Below, one piece after another: positions 6,909 through 8,063 of a stretch of 8,063 nucleotides of DNA. The translations under genes were made by a program, and so were the position numbers. Each line of letters starts with the position of its first letter. Positions within the stretch are counted from its first letter, which is position 1. This DNA is from JABMOW01 sp964409335 (GTDB lineage: Bacteria; Fidelibacterota; Marinisomatia; SCGC-AAA003-L08; JACNLC01), in assembly GCA_964409335.1 (NCBI GenBank), contig CAYPCW010000066.1:1-8063 (forward strand), written 5' to 3'. Below the pieces are notes generated by a model that was given only the letters and a program-made list of their open reading frames with translations, was not told where the DNA came from and ran no database searches.

Positions 6909-7109
6909 TCTTCAAACAGTGGAAACCGTAAAAGTATGGCTACGCATATGTTGAAACCGATGCTTACCGCCCATGCCCCTGACCCGGGAACGGATTTGAA
7001 GTATATTCAGGTATTGCCAGGACACAAAAGCAGCAAAACTACTGATGTCTATACCCATGTAAGGACACATAACTTGCAAAATATTCGCAGTCCATTTGAT
7101 GATTTATAA
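6909..7109 (+). pseudogene. C-terminal remnant of a tyrosine recombinase/integrase
   Basis: A short frame after TGA 6906-6908, ending at TAA 7107, encodes the end of a Xer/integrase-type tyrosine recombinase. 'RKSMATHML' (Arg codon 6927-6929) matches the usual RHSFATHLL box. Then 'GTDLKYIQVLPGHKSSKTTD' and VYTHV match the family's GTDLRYIQ.LLGHKSSKTT.IYTHV, with the GH and the nucleophilic Tyr present, and the tail 'NLQNIRSPFDDL' matches the usual end. Damage: the box-II H-x-x-R has lost its His, RH is RK, about ten extra residues (KPMLTAHAPD) sit between THML and GTD, LLGH is LPGH, and the whole N-terminal and core-binding region is absent. It cannot be a working enzyme. The match to FCB-type recombinases is strong even though only about 65 codons remain. 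It marks past recombination beside the restriction-modification gene at 7417. Confidence 0.85.
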
Positions 7110-7125
7110 TTAAATAGGTACATTT

Positions 7126-7233
7126 GGGAATAACCGCGAAAAATGTTCTATTATCCCACGAACAAAGAGAGCAAAAGAGAAGTTTTATGGCTGTTATAAA
7201 CAAGTTGTAGGACATGCCGAGGAGATTTTTTAA
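7126..7233 (+). pseudogene. Possible transposase scrap
   Basis: Just after the recombinase remnant, a plus-strand frame ending at TAA 7231-7233 reads 'IPRTKRAKEKFYGCYKQVVG' then HAEEIF. This resembles, from memory, the segment 'R...K.YY..L..V.....GYAE' in several DDE transposase families (IS1182/IS5-like). It has no start codon or ribosome site and is only about 35 codons. An imperfect inverted repeat, TGGGAATAA (7125-7133) with TTATCCCA (7151-7158), overlaps its left end. The assignment is tentative; it may equally be non-coding. Confidence 0.3.
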
Positions 7234-7307
7234 GAAACGAGATATATGTGTCAAAGAAAAAAGCGAAAAGGTATTTTTAATATGATAAGATTTGCCCGTT
7301 TTAAGAC

Positions 7308-7389
7308 ACCCGCACGTTCCTTCGGCAAGCCTTCGACGTGAGACTTCGGCGTGAGCTCAGTCGAACGCTCAGGACAGGCCTGTGCGGGT
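7308..7389. repeat. Compound palindromic intergenic repeat (REP/MITE-like) in the leader of the type III methyltransferase gene
   Basis: An outer perfect 8-bp stem, ACCCGCAC (7308-7315) with GTGCGGGT (7382-7389), encloses an inner stem TTCGAC-G-TGAG (7332-7342) with CTCAGTCGAA (7356-7365), ten pairs with one bulged G. A 12-base unit is repeated imperfectly (CTTCGACGTGAG 7331-7342, CTTCGGCGTGAG 7344-7355). The content resembles the 'TTCGAC..GCTCAG(G)ACAGG' intergenic repeats seen in many FCB genomes. It ends 27 nt before the next start codon, so it would form structure in that mRNA leader. Confidence 0.7.
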
Positions 7390-7416
7390 AAAAGAAAAAA
7401 CAAGGAATAAAATATA

Positions 7417-8063
7417 ATGGATGGAAAATCGTTCAATATCATTGAAGAAAAGCTGAACAGGCTCAAAGAAGTTATTCCCGAAGCATTTTCAGAAGATAAA
7501 ATAGATTGGGAAAAGCTTAGAGCCGCCCTTGGAGATGATATAGAGTTTAAGAACGAACGCTACGTTTTAAACTGGGCCGGAAAATCAGATGCTTTCAGGG
7601 TCCTCCAATCTCCCACAACCGCCACCCTTGCGCCTTGTAAGGAAGAATCCGTTAATTTCGATGACACCGAAAACATTTTTATCGAAGGCGAGAATCTCGA
7701 AGTCCTGAAAATCCTCCAGAAATCCTACTTCGGTAAAATAAAGATGATTTACATTGACCCGCCATACAACACGGGCAATGATACTTTTATTTATCCTGAT
7801 AAATTTTCCGAAACAAAAGAAGAATATTTAAGCCGCATTGGTGGGGATAAAGACGAAACCGGATTTATGACCCGAGAGGGCTTATTCCGCAAAAACAGCA
7901 AGGACAGCGGACATTATCACAGTAACTGGCTTTCCATGATGTATCCGAGATTGTTTCTGGCAAGAAATCTTTTGAGGGATGATGGCGTAATTTTTGTCTC
8001 CATTGATGATAATGAAGTGCATAATTTAAGATTGTTGATGAATGAGGTGTTTGGGGAGGAGAA
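7417..8063 (+). CDS. Type III restriction-modification methyltransferase subunit (Mod), 3' end outside window
   Basis: The N-terminal 215 residues of a beta-class adenine-N6 DNA methyltransferase of the type III Mod kind. Seen: an N-terminal lead-in 'IDWEKLRAALGDD', 'FIEGENLEVLKILQKSYFGK' then IKMIYIDPPYNTGND with motif IV DPPY (114-117), the insertion 'GHYHSNWLSMMYPRLFLARN', and 'LLRDDGVIFVSIDDNEVHNL' (motif V/VI region). Motif I (FxGxG) should lie downstream of the window. Family knowledge: Mod recognises the target and methylates adenine; with Res, an ATP-dependent helicase-nuclease usually encoded next to it, it cuts unmethylated DNA. The start is ATG 7417, with AAGGA ending 10 nt upstream. 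Its leader contains the palindromic repeat at 7308-7389 and it abuts a field of decayed mobile-element pieces. Whether res follows cannot be seen. A solitary YhdJ-like methylase is less likely given the N-terminal form. Confidence 0.9.
   Translation, partial: MDGKSFNIIEEKLNRLKEVIPEAFSEDKIDWEKLRAALGDDIEFKNERYVLNWAGKSDAFRVLQSPTTATLAPCKEESVNFDDTENIFIEGENLEVLKILQKSYFGKIKMIYIDPPYNTGNDTFIYPDKFSETKEEYLSRIGGDKDETGFMTREGLFRKNSKDSGHYHSNWLSMMYPRLFLARNLLRDDGVIFVSIDDNEVHNLRLLMNEVFGEE

Noticed and set aside
7125..7158. Inverted repeat after the recombinase remnant considered as an integron attC or attI site.
   Set aside because: The GTTRRRY and RYYYAAC core sites of attC are absent; only a short imperfect stem is present and there is no cassette array.
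7039..7254. 71-residue minus-strand ORF.
   Set aside because: It lies antisense to the recombinase remnant and the transposase-like scrap, its Cys/Phe-rich translation is typical of antisense frames, and no ribosome site is seen.
7251..7466. 71-residue minus-strand ORF.
   Set aside because: It spans the palindromic repeat and the start of the Mod gene on the opposite strand; the translation is explained by these.
1..8063. CRISPR arrays, tRNA or rRNA genes.
   Set aside because: No regularly spaced direct repeats and no cloverleaf or rRNA-like sequence was seen on either strand.

Overview
The window appears to come from a bacterial chromosome of roughly 48% GC by eye, probably in or near the FCB superphylum (Bacteroidetes, Calditrichaeota, Marinimicrobia and relatives). 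This is inferred from two things: the C-terminal dockerin-like pair in the secreted protein at 5079-6281, with 'D.N.D...NVLDIVQ.VN' loops, and the TauE/SafE-like plus CcoI-like copper gene pair. No rRNA or tRNA gene is present to confirm it.

Layout. 1-356 (+) is the 3' part of a type II 3-dehydroquinate dehydratase gene. It converges on a minus-strand pair: a TauE/SafE-family membrane protein (3633-2854) followed 12 nt later by a CcoI/FixI-type copper P-type ATPase (2841-418). A 10-bp perfect hairpin (355-383) separates the converging units. The pair probably handles copper delivery for a haem-copper oxidase, but no oxidase gene is in the window. Diverging from it is a solitary beta-class DNA methyltransferase (+, best start TTG 3667, stop 4932) with an unexplained ~180-residue N-terminal region. 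A perfect 20-bp palindrome (4983-5002) follows, then a secreted protein (5079-6281) with two matching four-cysteine repeats, a jelly-roll-like region and a dockerin-like end.

6282-7416 holds no convincing intact gene. It looks like a scrap zone: a short plus-strand coding-like fragment, a minus-strand ORF ending in a helix-turn-helix-like segment (6799-6470), a clear C-terminal remnant of a tyrosine recombinase (about 6909-7109), a possible transposase scrap (7126-7233) and a compound palindromic repeat (7308-7389). Immediately after it a type III restriction-modification methyltransferase gene (Mod) starts at 7417 and runs off the end.

The left half therefore reads as core metabolism and metal homeostasis. 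The right half looks like the edge of an accessory, defence-type region, with decayed mobile-element pieces beside a modification gene. The points most worth following are the Cys-repeat secreted protein, the orphan methyltransferase with its extra N-terminal region (and the near absence of CTAG in the window), and the scrap zone next to the type III locus.
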